Virus record (IMG/VR): IMGVR_UViG_3300017971_000460
Coordinates: 1-41,227 of that record
Origin: a virus
Reading direction: 5' to 3' (one strand)
Length of the DNA stretch: 41,227 nt
Both the position numbers and the translations under genes were made by a program. Below the pieces are notes generated by a model. The model worked only from the letters and a program-made list of their open reading frames with translations, was not told the DNA's origin and did no database searches. Positions within the stretch are counted from its first letter, which is position 1. Every line of letters starts with the position of its first letter. Positions 22,454 through 32,950 of this stretch are shown piece after piece.

Positions 22454-25400
22454 TTACCTTTCTATGACCTTCAGGAACTTAGAGTAAATCTTGTCTCTCT
22501 TGGCCTTAGCCCTGTCAAGTTTACGTTGTTCACTGGTGGTCAATTCCCTTGTTTCGGCAATCAAATTAAGCCTCTTGATATCTTTATTTGGTTGTCGGAG
22601 TTGGACCTTTGTGAAACCTATACGGGACTTCTTCCTGTTGAATCCTTCGTATCTCTTAATGTCCTTCCGTGCCTCGACAATCATACGACGATCCTTTACA
22701 GTCTGAGCATCCTTCAGGTTTCGTTCAAGTTCATTTATCTCACTGTTAACTTCCTCATACTTTCTTTGGCCTGCCGACACTGACCGGGTATCCTTCACGT
22801 CCATGCCAAGAGCCTTAGAGACTCCTGTCAGGTACGTAGTTTCACCAGACAGTGAACGTAGACCCTCACTCAGAAAGATCGGGAATGAAGACCTGACGTT
22901 GTACAGGGCTATGACCGGAGCCTGCTCCCAAAACGTTGACGGTTGGCTGTCGAACTGTGCCTTTGTCATGCTCCCTGTTTCAAGGAACTCGGCAAACGAA
23001 CTAAACTCGTCACCCTTCCAGTCTGTCTTAAGTAACATGGTCTCACCAACCCTGACTGCTGGAGACATCTTATGCTTGATCAGAGAACTTGGGCTGAATA
23101 CCTTTATGATATCCTTGAAGTGTCCGATCACACTAAACGTCTGACGTTTGTCAGGATCACCTACTCCCATCCTTCTGGCAATAGGTGTGAAGTCAACCTC
23201 TGTCCATCGTCCCTTGCTAAACTGTGACAAGCTTGAGAACTGCTGCTTGAAATGATCCCAGTAATCCTCTCGTTCATCGTCGTCAGCAAATGCCATGATC
23301 CCTGCCTGCAGCATAGCTACAGATAGGACACCACGTTTAGCAACACCCCACCAGAATTTACGGTAGACACTCTCCATACCCTCGGGCATTAAGTTCTTAG
23401 GTTCTGCCGGGGCATCCGTGAAAGTCTTCCGGATAATGTCCGGAACCTTGTTGGCACCTGGTATAGCTTCAACGACAGTCCTCCAGTTGGACTCTGTCCA
23501 GTCCGGAGCCAGTAAGAATAGCTGTAGTGCACGTTGCAGCTTATGGGACCTGTTCAGCCTACCATGATGGAGACCTCCAAAGTCAGCATTAACGAGTGCA
23601 GCTACCTGCTGTGCCGTTGTCTTCAACTCAGCATCCGTCAGTGGCCTGCCAAGTTTCTTTTCCTTCTGGTTAATCTTGTGGACAAACTCAATAGAACCAG
23701 CCTCAGCCTTCAGCCCGGCAAACAGTCGGTTAAACAAACCGGTTGTCATGCCACGTCGAAACCTACCGGCCAGTCTCCACTTACTGAGAGCACTCTGTGC
23801 CTTTGGGCCTTGCATCTTCAAGAGAGCTTCCTCTATCCAACCCACACCACCCATGTCCTCCCAGTCCTGGGTCTTGCCAATGGTCAATCCTTCACGTACA
23901 AGGTAATCTACTACTGGGCCAATGGATCGATACTGACCGTCAAGTCCTACCTGCTCATCAATTAATTTCAGTCCACGTTTGTAGGCCTTAATGGGGTTCC
24001 ACTGACCGAAGTGCTTACCACCCACACCAAAGACGTACGACCTCATTCCAGCCAGGTGGTGGAATAGGGACACGTTCAAGATCACAGACTTTATCGTTGA
24101 GTTAAGTCGTCTGACTAACTGTGCCGTCCAGTGCTGTGAGCCCGGGTCCTTGGTCAGGTTGTTAAGTATCCCGGCTATATCATTACGTGCATACAGCTTA
24201 TGGAATGGCTTAGCAAACCCTTGGGTTACTACTTGACTATAATGTTTAGGTGGCTTGAAGGTTGGGTCTTGCTTGACATCAACCTCGTGCATTAATCCAC
24301 CTTGGTTAAAACTTATTAATCCTCTCATGTACTCAACGAATCTCCGGTTGGTATACACCTTCCCTACCTCGGTGCCGTAGTTGCTAAGGTTCTGCAACAC
24401 ACTCTGCACCTTCAGGTCCATGCCTGCTTCCCAACCATCAACAATACTTTCGAGTACCCTCTGCTCTCCGGACGGAGCCTTCAGCTTGAACCCGGTGGTA
24501 CCGGACCCACTCCATGTTACGGTGCTGTCGTCCAGGGACTTGGGCATCTTCCAGGTACGTTTGACGTAGTTGTCAACGTGGCTGTCGATAATCTCCTTGT
24601 CCTGTGCAAAGTCAAAGAAGTCCTCATAGTAAGGTCTAATCTCACTGTCGGCCCAGGCCTTCTCTTCCTCGGTCAGGGCCAGCATACGTTCGATCTGTTC
24701 CAGTTGATCCAACTCTCTAACCGATAGCTTCTTAATACCTCTGGCACCAAGCTTCTTCACGTATGCCATTACCTTCTCCAGGTTTTTACCAGACCCTGAG
24801 TCAATATAAAGGTTCATTGCTTTCTGCAGTAGCTCAGTGTCGTACGTGTTTAGTTTCTTACCGGAGGCAAATCCAAGCACACGTACAGGGGTTCGTGTTT
24901 TTCTTCCACCAAACTTATTTAAAAACTCCTGCTCCAGTTGGTCAGTGAATCGGTTCATGTTAAGGAGCATCTGATCACTCCACTCAAATAGTTTACCAAG
25001 TACAGACGAGCCATCGTTGCCGGTGGCAAGTAGTTCCTCGTCCCGTTTAATGATATCCTCCTGGGACATGGCAGCTATGTGGTCAAGATTCTTACGTGCT
25101 TCCAGTGAGAACCTGGCCGTTCGAGAAAAGTTTTCATTTGCAAACCCACCCAGGTTATCTCTAACCGAGTTGGCTGTGACCTTACCTTTGTTATTTGTGT
25201 ACAGTGCCAGTGCAGTGTCGGACAGTTTCATGTCCAGCCCATCCACCGGCTCGAATCCAAACACCTCTTTATAGTGGTCAGCCATCTCCTGAGACACGGC
25301 TGTCACGTGTGTTCCACCCTTAGCTATTGCATCGATCATCCTAACGTTAGCCACTGGGCTGGTGTCCTGGCCAAGAGCACGTATGGTACCATCCTCTTTA

Positions 25401-28400
25401 ACAGGGTACTTAGCTTTAACACCTTCCCGGCTCAGGGCCAGGAGACGTTTCTTTTCCAGTGTGCTGAGAGGTGACTGCTCTATACCTTCAAGGCCTAACT
25501 TCTGGGACAGGGGTCCCTCGGCCACGTCAGGAACGACGGTGTTTAAATGCTCCAGTGGAGTCTTACCATCGTACTTAGGTGTAGGCTTATTGAATCCAGA
25601 CTTAAACGATGCTATCTTTTCAAATGGTTTCCCTGTGGTCTTGGCATTAACGTATACCCAGATTGCAGCCTGAAGGTCACGGGGGTGCCATGACGTGCCG
25701 GTCTCTGTAGTCAACTCGTCTGCCAGGTCAAATAGCTTCTGACGTAAAGCAACCTGCTGACTGACCCTTGGGTTTTCATCTGCTTGGTTATGAACAACAT
25801 GATCACCAAAGAAAGCACGGTACATCCATATATCACCCACGGTACCATTGGTATCACCCATCAACGATCTTAAGAACTCGGTAACCTTAAAGTTACTGGA
25901 CTCTATAGACTTGAGCATACCCTTGGCATCCGTCCACTGTGATAGTATCTCTGCCTCAAACTTTTTTGGAAACCTGTGCCCTGGTTTATCATTCTTTCCT
26001 AACAGGTACAGGTACGTGTCGATTGCAAACTGCACGTTGGTTTCAACATCTGCCTGAGGAGACGTGAGGGCAAGCAGGACAGACAGCATGTCTGCATCCT
26101 TACCAAAGTTCTCTCTCATTAAGTTAACGTGCTGCTCGTACCATTCCTTTGCTTCAGGTACAGCCTCGGCCACCTCTTTAGCCCATGCCTTGTACGTATC
26201 ATCGGACTCCATGAAATTGGGTAGCTTATCCCAGCCCTTGAACTTATGCTCGGGCCTACGGGACTCAAGAGCCTTACTTATCATATCAGCAATCTGTGGC
26301 TGTCGAACAAAGACAGACTCTCGGGCTGCTTCCATTACCATGGTAAGGTCGGCCTCAGTCATCTTAAACGTGTTCACCCGGGCAACGAACTTAGATGGTA
26401 GCCAACGTTGCAGAAACTCTTTAAACCTTTTAGCCAAAGACTTCTTGGTTGTAGGCTTAAGCATTGCTGCTTTGGTAGCCAACACTTCCTCTGCTGCCAG
26501 ACGTTTCTCTGCACCGGTCAGCTTACGTATGCCTTTATTAGGATCGGTTACACGTCCTATGTCGTATGTCTCAATAGTCTGCTGCAAAAGCTCAGCATCT
26601 TTAGATGCAAAGATACTGTAGGCCTGATCAAAGAACCTGTTCATCAGAGCCTTGTTCTTTCCAAACAGGTTACGTAATCCTACGTGGCCTGCCTGCTCGT
26701 GCATGAACCTGAAGACAAAGTCTTCTTGGGACTGGATACGGTCAGATATAAACACAACCTGCTGTGGTATAGCCGGTAGTGCAGGGATAGCTGTAGTACC
26801 CTTCACAGCTTTCTTTCTTCCCTTTTGAGAATCCAACCAAACGGCAACGGCTTTCTCACCTGGTGCAAAGCCAAACTGCTCTTCAAACTCAGCAGCATCC
26901 TTTACTACAATGGACTGTGCTGCATTAGGTGCATCAATCTCAGCAATCCACTCAGCAACCACACGAGGTGTTACGTTATTACCGAAGTTAAATTGTGTTA
27001 GATCCTCAACCTTGCTGAATCTAATAACCGTTGTCAAGTCTACGTCGTCAGCCTTAAGCCTCAGCTTACCCTTTGTTGCTTTCCCTTCCAGCCCGGCCAG
27101 TAGCTCGTTGTTAACTATCTGGGCAGAGACAGGTTTACCAAGTTCCTTTGACTCCTTAGCTAAGGCTCGAAGAGTGCCAACTGCAGCCGACTGCTTACCT
27201 GGTGGTATAGTGAGTTGATGAACAAACAACGTGTCCTCGTACTCTTCAATCTCAAGCTCTATACCCTTACTAAATGCTTTGTCAGCAATGTCGTCTCTAC
27301 GAACACCCCAATTCTCTAACGTGCCGTCGGCAACATCATCAAGCATATTCCTTTTAGCAAGCCAGTCCTGAGCAAAGTCGGACACCCTAACACCGGCTGA
27401 TCTAATCTGTTGGGGAATACCGTCAGTGATACCCATGTGTGTATTGAGGATGTCCATTAGCTCGTCGTGCTTCGACGGTACCTTGGCTACTGCCTTAATG
27501 ATAAGATCCTTGATAGCATCCCACATAGTTTTGATCGTTGACTGTTTAGCCTTAAATCTTGGTGAGGCTGCTATACTGTCCAGCCACTCAGCAAACTCAG
27601 GGTGTGCCAGGCCGTAGGTAATTAGCTCAACGATGCTTTCATCTACCTGCTGTATACCCATACGAATACGAGGGTGTACCTCAGGGTTATCACGTAGCTG
27701 CCTCTTAAAGTCTGTGCCAAGTGACTGCCACAATAGTTTCAGTTCTTTCTCCAGGGCAGCTTTCTCTTTACTACCCATTGTCTCTAAACCAATCTTAGTT
27801 AGGCCGTGCACGTGCTCGTGTACCACCGTCTCAAGTGCCTGGTCGAGATTGGATGCAGTTCTCCCAATGGCAGGTAGGTTTATGACAGCAAGGTTTTGCT
27901 CACGGTGAAACACACCTTTGAGTCCTTCTTGCCTAACCATCTGACCGGTCTTAGGATCTACTATTCGACCACCATCAAATCTGCTGGAGGCATTTTCTCT
28001 GCTCTTTAGATTAGAGAACTGTGTTTTGACCTCAGGTATTTTAGAGTATTGACCCTCAGCCGTGACGAACACGGTCTTAATCTTATGTGCCTTGGTTTTA
28101 TTAAACAGGAATTTATACTTACCAACCTTCATCTCTTTTTCAAGAGAGTCCATAACCTCAAGTGTACCCATCTTGCCTTCAAGGGTCATCTTCTTAAAGT
28201 TAACAACCGACATGGTTTCATTCTTGTCGTGACGTTGGTCAGCCACTTTGTGCAGAAATGTTTCAGAGTAAAGAGTGTCGTCACCCCTCACACCTACCAT
28301 CTTAGCAGCAGTGCCTCGTTCTACGAACTTACCATCAACGGTTACAAAGCCATCCTTCATCTTATTGGCCTGCTCCATGGGCATCTTAATCATGTTCTCA

Positions 28401-31400
28401 ATACCAATAGAGTTGTCAAGAATATCGATGTGACTTGTTCCTTCGTGCACTGTGCCGTCAGGCATCTGAATAGCTGCAGCCCTAAATAGTTCCCGGGCCT
28501 TTCCTGCAACACCCTCAGACATCTGCATACCATCAACATCCAACTGGTTCTCAAAGTCAAAGTTCATGGTAAACTTCTCTCCATTAATCTCGGTGTAGTA
28601 ATCGGTGGCATCTGGTGCAAGCTTTGTGTCTGCACGTTTGCCCTTGGCAACCTTGTCACCTTCAACAAGACCAACCTCTTTACCCTTACCGTATATGAAA
28701 GAAGATTGCCCTAAGCTGTCGGATAATTTCTTACCCTCTGCCTGGGACATGTTATGAATTACAAATGGTACCTCGTCAAGGCCTTCGAACTTAGACTTAC
28801 CTATGGTGTAGTCAATACCAAGATCGTCCAGTTTCTTTTTTAGAGCCTGTCGATTCTTAACGTTAACTGCAGGTGAAGCCTGCTTGCTTTGAGGATTGTC
28901 GGAGGTGAGGATAACAAAGTTAGAGGTGTCCTTTTTTAGATCGGATACTTTGGCTTTGCCTTTTTTGATGGGAGTCTTTGGACGTTCGAGACCTTCGACC
29001 CTTTCCACTTGTTTCTTAATCTCCGACTCTCGTTTAGCCTTGTCTGTCTTAACAGTTTCAAGTTCTTCTGTACGAGTCGGACCAGGAACCGGTTTACGTA
29101 ACTGAGTACGTAAATCTTGAACCGTACGTGTACCGACCTTAACTTTCTTAGCTGCTTCTGCAACACGGGCTTGTTCCTTTCTACGTTGTCCAGTTAGTTT
29201 GCCCTTCTGTGCTCTACGTACTGCCTTGATATCCTTGGCACCCTTGGCCTTAGCAGATACATCGGCCTTAGCCTTTGCTGCTTCCTTAGCCTGCTTCTGC
29301 TCTATCTTGGCATCATGTATAATACGTTCACCAAAGAGTTGGATGTCGTCATACTCTGCCCTGTCCTTTAGGGAGTCATTGATCCAGGTCTTCATGGCAT
29401 CGGTACGTATCTGAGCCCGATCCTTTTCAAGGGCACCGACTGCACTTTCCCTGTCAACAATTTCCTGCTGCTCTATCTCAAGTTTCATCTTGAGTAGTTT
29501 GGCTGCTGGTGTCTTGGAGTAGTATTCAGACGGACCCATGTGAGACTGTTGCTTCATCTCAAGTAGGACATTTTGATACAGCTTTCCCTGGGCTGAGTTG
29601 CCTGCTCGTGAAGAGAGCACTGCCTGGGATTGTAGGTCAGCCTCAAGACCCTTACGGGTACCTAAGGACTCTATAAAGTTTTGCTGCTCCTGTATCCGGA
29701 TGTTGTTGACGGCTGTCTTCTGTGCAGCCACGGCCTTGTTGGACCGGTCATTAATCTTCTGCACGTGCAACTCAATGTCGGTTAATTCATCTGGATCGGG
29801 TAACAACTTTTTATTATCGAGGTCCTTGAGATGATTCATACTCAGGGCCTGATAGTTTTGGGTTAGCTTGGTGGTCTCGTCCTGCATCATCTCAGCAACC
29901 TGCAGTGCTCCCTCGTGATCCTCATCCAGCAGGGCATCCTCATAAAACCCCTCAAGGTTTTTAAGTCTGGACTCACTGGAGTTGATATCGATAGCAAGCT
30001 TCTGCTGATTCTTTTCGACGGCAACCTTTTCAATTATGTCCTTCACGGACTGGTTGGAATCGAACTGAGACTTTGTCTGCTCGTCCGTTACATCAAGACG
30101 GTTGGACACTACCTTGCCTTCACCATCCTCTTTAGGCTCGGTCTGAATCTTCTCCTCACCCATAAGTGTACTGACGGTAGGCTTTGTTCTTCCCGGGGTC
30201 ACGTCTGTGGCATCGGGGGTAGCAACGTCGTGTGCTGGTACAAGTGTGACACCCTCACTGGTCTTGACTGCACTGGACTTATCAGCACCGGAGCTACTCC
30301 GTACGTCGGACGTGAAGTTTACAGCAGCACCTGGTATAGCAGCCACACCAAATCCAGCTAAGGTAGTGACGAAGGTTTCCTTTAAACCCTTCCCTAAGAG
30401 GGCTTGTGCCTCCTGTATCGTGCCTGTGCTTAAATCTTTTTGATCCAACTCGGTAGCCAGGTTACGTGCTGCAAGCTCGTTAACGTTTTTCCAGAACTCT
30501 TGGGCCGTTTCGATGGATGCCTCAGGTACTATGGCACCACCAAACTTAGCTGCTGCTCTTGTGGCAGCATTGTTTTGCATGACCTGCTTTATTGCTCGGC
30601 CAACAACACCAGAGACAAGTTTGTCCTGTCCCGGCAGTAACCGTTTTAAAAGTTTGAACTGGGCAAGCTCAAGCATACCTGAGCCCAGACCAATTACGTC
30701 CGAGGCAAGCCCGGCCTTCTCTTTGTCCATACCCATGTTAATGAACTCAAGGTACGATGATCCAGCTTCAATGTCGGCTATGTCGTTGACAGAGGCAAAC
30801 GATGCACCGATCTTAGAACCTAATGCTGTCAGGGCTGGGGCTGTCAGAACTTCCTCGGGAAGGAGAGCAGCACCCGGTACAACCTGACCGGCTAAGAAAG
30901 CAACACCAGCACCTACGGTGCCACCGATCAGTGCTCCCTCACCACCCTTCTTTGCTGAGTTAACCAGGAAGGGAGCAAGTGTCCCAAAAGATTTAGCCAA
31001 GAAAGGAGACTTCTCAACCTCTGCTTGGATTGCCTTTTTCTTCTCGGCCAATTCCTTGAGCCGTCTGGCATCCTCAGGTGTGTCAACACCACGTCTCATA
31101 CGTGAGCCGATCCTTCCCTCGGCCATGCCCATGTCGGCCATGTCGTAGGAATACTTCACACCCTTAGCTGAGTCGTATATGAAGTCACTGGCATCCTTCA
31201 ATGCCTGGACTGGGGCAGGTATATCCTCGACATCAATACCAAGGTCGTCTGCAATTTGCTGACGTTTGGCAGCATCGTAAACATTACCTCGTGCCCGTTC
31301 CTTGGCTCGGCTGATAGGGGTAGACTTGTGGGATGGTAACAACTCAACCGGCTCACGTTCTTTCACGGGGGCTGATTCTGGCAGTGAGCCATAGGCACCC

Positions 31401-31852
31401 ATAACCTTAGTAACGTAGGCAGGCACGTCGTACTTTACACCCTGCTTGTTTGTGCCACGTTTGTTCTGCCAGTTTTTAGAGCTACCACTATTCCACTTGG
31501 CAGCTATCTCCTCAGGGCCGAGCCCTTCAGAAATCCACTGGTTAATCTTGAACTCGACAACGGCCTCTTCAGTTTCTGGGGTCTGCTCAAGAGCACCGTT
31601 GCCTTTATTAAATTCAGAGGAGAACTGTTTCCAGGTGGAAGGCATGAACTGGTATGCACCAGTCTCACCACTTGCACCCTTAATATTAAAGTCTCCACCC
31701 GATTCAGTTTGTTTAATTGCACTTCTTATTCTTGTCGAGTCAATAGCCGGTAAATCAAATAGATTTTTACTTGCACCGGTTATAGGGGCATCGTCCTTTC
31801 CCTCTTGCTCGTCGTCATCACCTGTCAGGGTGAATAAATTTTTAGATGCCAT
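22454..31852 (-). CDS. Giant virion protein with lytic transglycosylase and metallopeptidase-like motifs
   Basis: A single 3132-residue frame with an aagga site. Residues about 40-152 form a lysozyme-like transglycosylase (SLT) domain, with TESGGD (catalytic E50), GAYQFMPSTW and later AAKWNSG. It would locally open peptidoglycan during DNA entry. Hydrophobic Gly/Ala stretches near 300-330 and 495-515 may insert in membranes. Long charged coiled coils span about 580-950. HEHVH (near 1343) and HEQAGH (near 1720) are zinc-metallopeptidase-type motifs. The second half has segments resembling large polyvalent-protein domains, and a hydrophobic helix near 2850. It is likely ejected into the host with the DNA, as T7 gp16 or the N4 virion RNA polymerase are. 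I saw no polymerase motifs. The tag ASKNLF occurs twice at the N-terminus (2-7, 27-32). Confidence 0.88.
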   Translation of the reverse strand: MASKNLFTLTGDDDEQEGKDDAPITGASKNLFDLPAIDSTRIRSAIKQTESGGDFNIKGASGETGAYQFMPSTWKQFSSEFNKGNGALEQTPETEEAVVEFKINQWISEGLGPEEIAAKWNSGSSKNWQNKRGTNKQGVKYDVPAYVTKVMGAYGSLPESAPVKEREPVELLPSHKSTPISRAKERARGNVYDAAKRQQIADDLGIDVEDIPAPVQALKDASDFIYDSAKGVKYSYDMADMGMAEGRIGSRMRRGVDTPEDARRLKELAEKKKAIQAEVEKSPFLAKSFGTLAPFLVNSAKKGGEGALIGGTVGAGVAFLAGQVVPGAALLPEEVLTAPALTALGSKIGASFASVNDIADIEAGSSYLEFINMGMDKEKAGLASDVIGLGSGMLELAQFKLLKRLLPGQDKLVSGVVGRAIKQVMQNNAATRAAAKFGGAIVPEASIETAQEFWKNVNELAARNLATELDQKDLSTGTIQEAQALLGKGLKETFVTTLAGFGVAAIPGAAVNFTSDVRSSSGADKSSAVKTSEGVTLVPAHDVATPDATDVTPGRTKPTVSTLMGEEKIQTEPKEDGEGKVVSNRLDVTDEQTKSQFDSNQSVKDIIEKVAVEKNQQKLAIDINSSESRLKNLEGFYEDALLDEDHEGALQVAEMMQDETTKLTQNYQALSMNHLKDLDNKKLLPDPDELTDIELHVQKINDRSNKAVAAQKTAVNNIRIQEQQNFIESLGTRKGLEADLQSQAVLSSRAGNSAQGKLYQNVLLEMKQQSHMGPSEYYSKTPAAKLLKMKLEIEQQEIVDRESAVGALEKDRAQIRTDAMKTWINDSLKDRAEYDDIQLFGERIIHDAKIEQKQAKEAAKAKADVSAKAKGAKDIKAVRRAQKGKLTGQRRKEQARVAEAAKKVKVGTRTVQDLRTQLRKPVPGPTRTEELETVKTDKAKRESEIKKQVERVEGLERPKTPIKKGKAKVSDLKKDTSNFVILTSDNPQSKQASPAVNVKNRQALKKKLDDLGIDYTIGKSKFEGLDEVPFVIHNMSQAEGKKLSDSLGQSSFIYGKGKEVGLVEGDKVAKGKRADTKLAPDATDYYTEINGEKFTMNFDFENQLDVDGMQMSEGVAGKARELFRAAAIQMPDGTVHEGTSHIDILDNSIGIENMIKMPMEQANKMKDGFVTVDGKFVERGTAAKMVGVRGDDTLYSETFLHKVADQRHDKNETMSVVNFKKMTLEGKMGTLEVMDSLEKEMKVGKYKFLFNKTKAHKIKTVFVTAEGQYSKIPEVKTQFSNLKSRENASSRFDGGRIVDPKTGQMVRQEGLKGVFHREQNLAVINLPAIGRTASNLDQALETVVHEHVHGLTKIGLETMGSKEKAALEKELKLLWQSLGTDFKRQLRDNPEVHPRIRMGIQQVDESIVELITYGLAHPEFAEWLDSIAASPRFKAKQSTIKTMWDAIKDLIIKAVAKVPSKHDELMDILNTHMGITDGIPQQIRSAGVRVSDFAQDWLAKRNMLDDVADGTLENWGVRRDDIADKAFSKGIELEIEEYEDTLFVHQLTIPPGKQSAAVGTLRALAKESKELGKPVSAQIVNNELLAGLEGKATKGKLRLKADDVDLTTVIRFSKVEDLTQFNFGNNVTPRVVAEWIAEIDAPNAAQSIVVKDAAEFEEQFGFAPGEKAVAVWLDSQKGRKKAVKGTTAIPALPAIPQQVVFISDRIQSQEDFVFRFMHEQAGHVGLRNLFGKNKALMNRFFDQAYSIFASKDAELLQQTIETYDIGRVTDPNKGIRKLTGAEKRLAAEEVLATKAAMLKPTTKKSLAKRFKEFLQRWLPSKFVARVNTFKMTEADLTMVMEAARESVFVRQPQIADMISKALESRRPEHKFKGWDKLPNFMESDDTYKAWAKEVAEAVPEAKEWYEQHVNLMRENFGKDADMLSVLLALTSPQADVETNVQFAIDTYLYLLGKNDKPGHRFPKKFEAEILSQWTDAKGMLKSIESSNFKVTEFLRSLMGDTNGTVGDIWMYRAFFGDHVVHNQADENPRVSQQVALRQKLFDLADELTTETGTSWHPRDLQAAIWVYVNAKTTGKPFEKIASFKSGFNKPTPKYDGKTPLEHLNTVVPDVAEGPLSQKLGLEGIEQSPLSTLEKKRLLALSREGVKAKYPVKEDGTIRALGQDTSPVANVRMIDAIAKGGTHVTAVSQEMADHYKEVFGFEPVDGLDMKLSDTALALYTNNKGKVTANSVRDNLGGFANENFSRTARFSLEARKNLDHIAAMSQEDIIKRDEELLATGNDGSSVLGKLFEWSDQMLLNMNRFTDQLEQEFLNKFGGRKTRTPVRVLGFASGKKLNTYDTELLQKAMNLYIDSGSGKNLEKVMAYVKKLGARGIKKLSVRELDQLEQIERMLALTEEEKAWADSEIRPYYEDFFDFAQDKEIIDSHVDNYVKRTWKMPKSLDDSTVTWSGSGTTGFKLKAPSGEQRVLESIVDGWEAGMDLKVQSVLQNLSNYGTEVGKVYTNRRFVEYMRGLISFNQGGLMHEVDVKQDPTFKPPKHYSQVVTQGFAKPFHKLYARNDIAGILNNLTKDPGSQHWTAQLVRRLNSTIKSVILNVSLFHHLAGMRSYVFGVGGKHFGQWNPIKAYKRGLKLIDEQVGLDGQYRSIGPVVDYLVREGLTIGKTQDWEDMGGVGWIEEALLKMQGPKAQSALSKWRLAGRFRRGMTTGLFNRLFAGLKAEAGSIEFVHKINQKEKKLGRPLTDAELKTTAQQVAALVNADFGGLHHGRLNRSHKLQRALQLFLLAPDWTESNWRTVVEAIPGANKVPDIIRKTFTDAPAEPKNLMPEGMESVYRKFWWGVAKRGVLSVAMLQAGIMAFADDDEREDYWDHFKQQFSSLSQFSKGRWTEVDFTPIARRMGVGDPDKRQTFSVIGHFKDIIKVFSPSSLIKHKMSPAVRVGETMLLKTDWKGDEFSSFAEFLETGSMTKAQFDSQPSTFWEQAPVIALYNVRSSFPIFLSEGLRSLSGETTYLTGVSKALGMDVKDTRSVSAGQRKYEEVNSEINELERNLKDAQTVKDRRMIVEARKDIKRYEGFNRKKSRIGFTKVQLRQPNKDIKRLNLIAETRELTTSEQRKLDRAKAKRDKIYSKFLKVIER

Positions 31853-31880
31853 TATATTTTAAGTCCTTGTTAGTTATTGA

Positions 31881-32948
31881 TTAGTCAAAAAGTGACATGA
31901 GTCTTGCACCCCAACCAGGTTTCCTTGCAGCCTCTTCATCCTCTTCGAGTATAGCCTGAGCCTCGTCAAATAGGCTATCAAGGTATTCCTTAGGATAACC
32001 GGCAGCAACTCCGTCCTTTATAACCTGGGTCCTGGTAAGCCTATCCGGATCGGAAGGATCAAAGGTACGGGCAATCAGGTTGGAGATGTGCTCTCGAACC
32101 CGTGGGTTATCAACGGACTCAGCAATCTTCTCTGCCGTGTCCATGCTAATGGTTGAGTCAGGAAAACGTTTCCGAAGGTCCTTAGCAAATTCTTTCATAC
32201 CCATCTGCTGAATCTTCGAAGACTTACCACCTGTGGCCTGGGCCTCTTTGTCCAGTTTCCTGGTACGGGCCTCAGACTCTTTGATGTCCTGCTCGGCTGC
32301 TTTCTGTGCAGTCTCACCCTGCTTGGTCTCAAGTTCTTTTGCTTTCGTCTCAACCATCCGACGTAGGCTATCCTTGTGTGCCTGCTCAGCTTGATCGGCT
32401 GTTCTTTTCTCAGCCTGCAAAGCAAACATGTAGTCAGGGTTCATGTTGGAGTTGATAAAGCTTACCCACTCGTCTGCTGTACCAAAAGACTTAGTAAGGT
32501 CCCTGCCATCGATGTCCTTGTAGGGAATCCACTCAGGTTTACCAGCACTGTCCTGTGTGACCTTGCCAGTCTCAAGATCGGTTTTGTATCTACCAATCTC
32601 CCACTCTGGTAAACCCTTATCGTTGTAGCCCTTGTGACGATAGGCACGGCCATCACCAAGGTACTTAGTCATTGCCTCAGCAAGAGGCTGACTTCCATAC
32701 CCTGCATTCTGATCTGTATATCCAGAGGACATAGCAGTCTTGACCAGGTTGCCATGGGCAATCTTAGCCTTGGATGCTATGTTCTGTATTTCGATTTGCT
32801 GCTGACGGAGCCTGCTCTCGTTCTCACGTATTTGTAATTCCCGTTCCTTGAATGCATCTTCCTTTTCAAGTCTCCGGTCCTCACGTCTACGTTGTGAGAA
32901 TCTTTGTAGCCCAGCACCAACACCTCGTAGTAATGCTTTACTTGCCAT
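31881..32948 (-). CDS. Internal virion protein, coiled-coil rich (355 residues)
   Basis: Starts with MASKALLRG behind gggaggagtataacc. Residues 20-55 and roughly 190-240 are highly charged coiled coils (ERELQIRENESRLRQQQIE; AAEQDIKESEARTRKLDKEA). The C-terminal third is helical and ends with an RLMSLFD segment. Its position between another Ala/Gln-rich protein and the giant protein matches the three-protein internal core of podophages (T7 gp14, gp15, gp16), so this is the likely gp15-type ejection protein. No sequence similarity to gp15 is claimed. Confidence 0.65.
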   Translation of the reverse strand: MASKALLRGVGAGLQRFSQRRREDRRLEKEDAFKERELQIRENESRLRQQQIEIQNIASKAKIAHGNLVKTAMSSGYTDQNAGYGSQPLAEAMTKYLGDGRAYRHKGYNDKGLPEWEIGRYKTDLETGKVTQDSAGKPEWIPYKDIDGRDLTKSFGTADEWVSFINSNMNPDYMFALQAEKRTADQAEQAHKDSLRRMVETKAKELETKQGETAQKAAEQDIKESEARTRKLDKEAQATGGKSSKIQQMGMKEFAKDLRKRFPDSTISMDTAEKIAESVDNPRVREHISNLIARTFDPSDPDRLTRTQVIKDGVAAGYPKEYLDSLFDEAQAILEEDEEAARKPGWGARLMSLFD

Positions 32949-32950
32949 GG

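Noticed and set aside
22454-31852. Giant protein as an N4-type virion RNA polymerase
   Set aside because: Size and position fit, but I found no T7-like polymerase motifs; the domains visible are a transglycosylase and HExxH-type sites.
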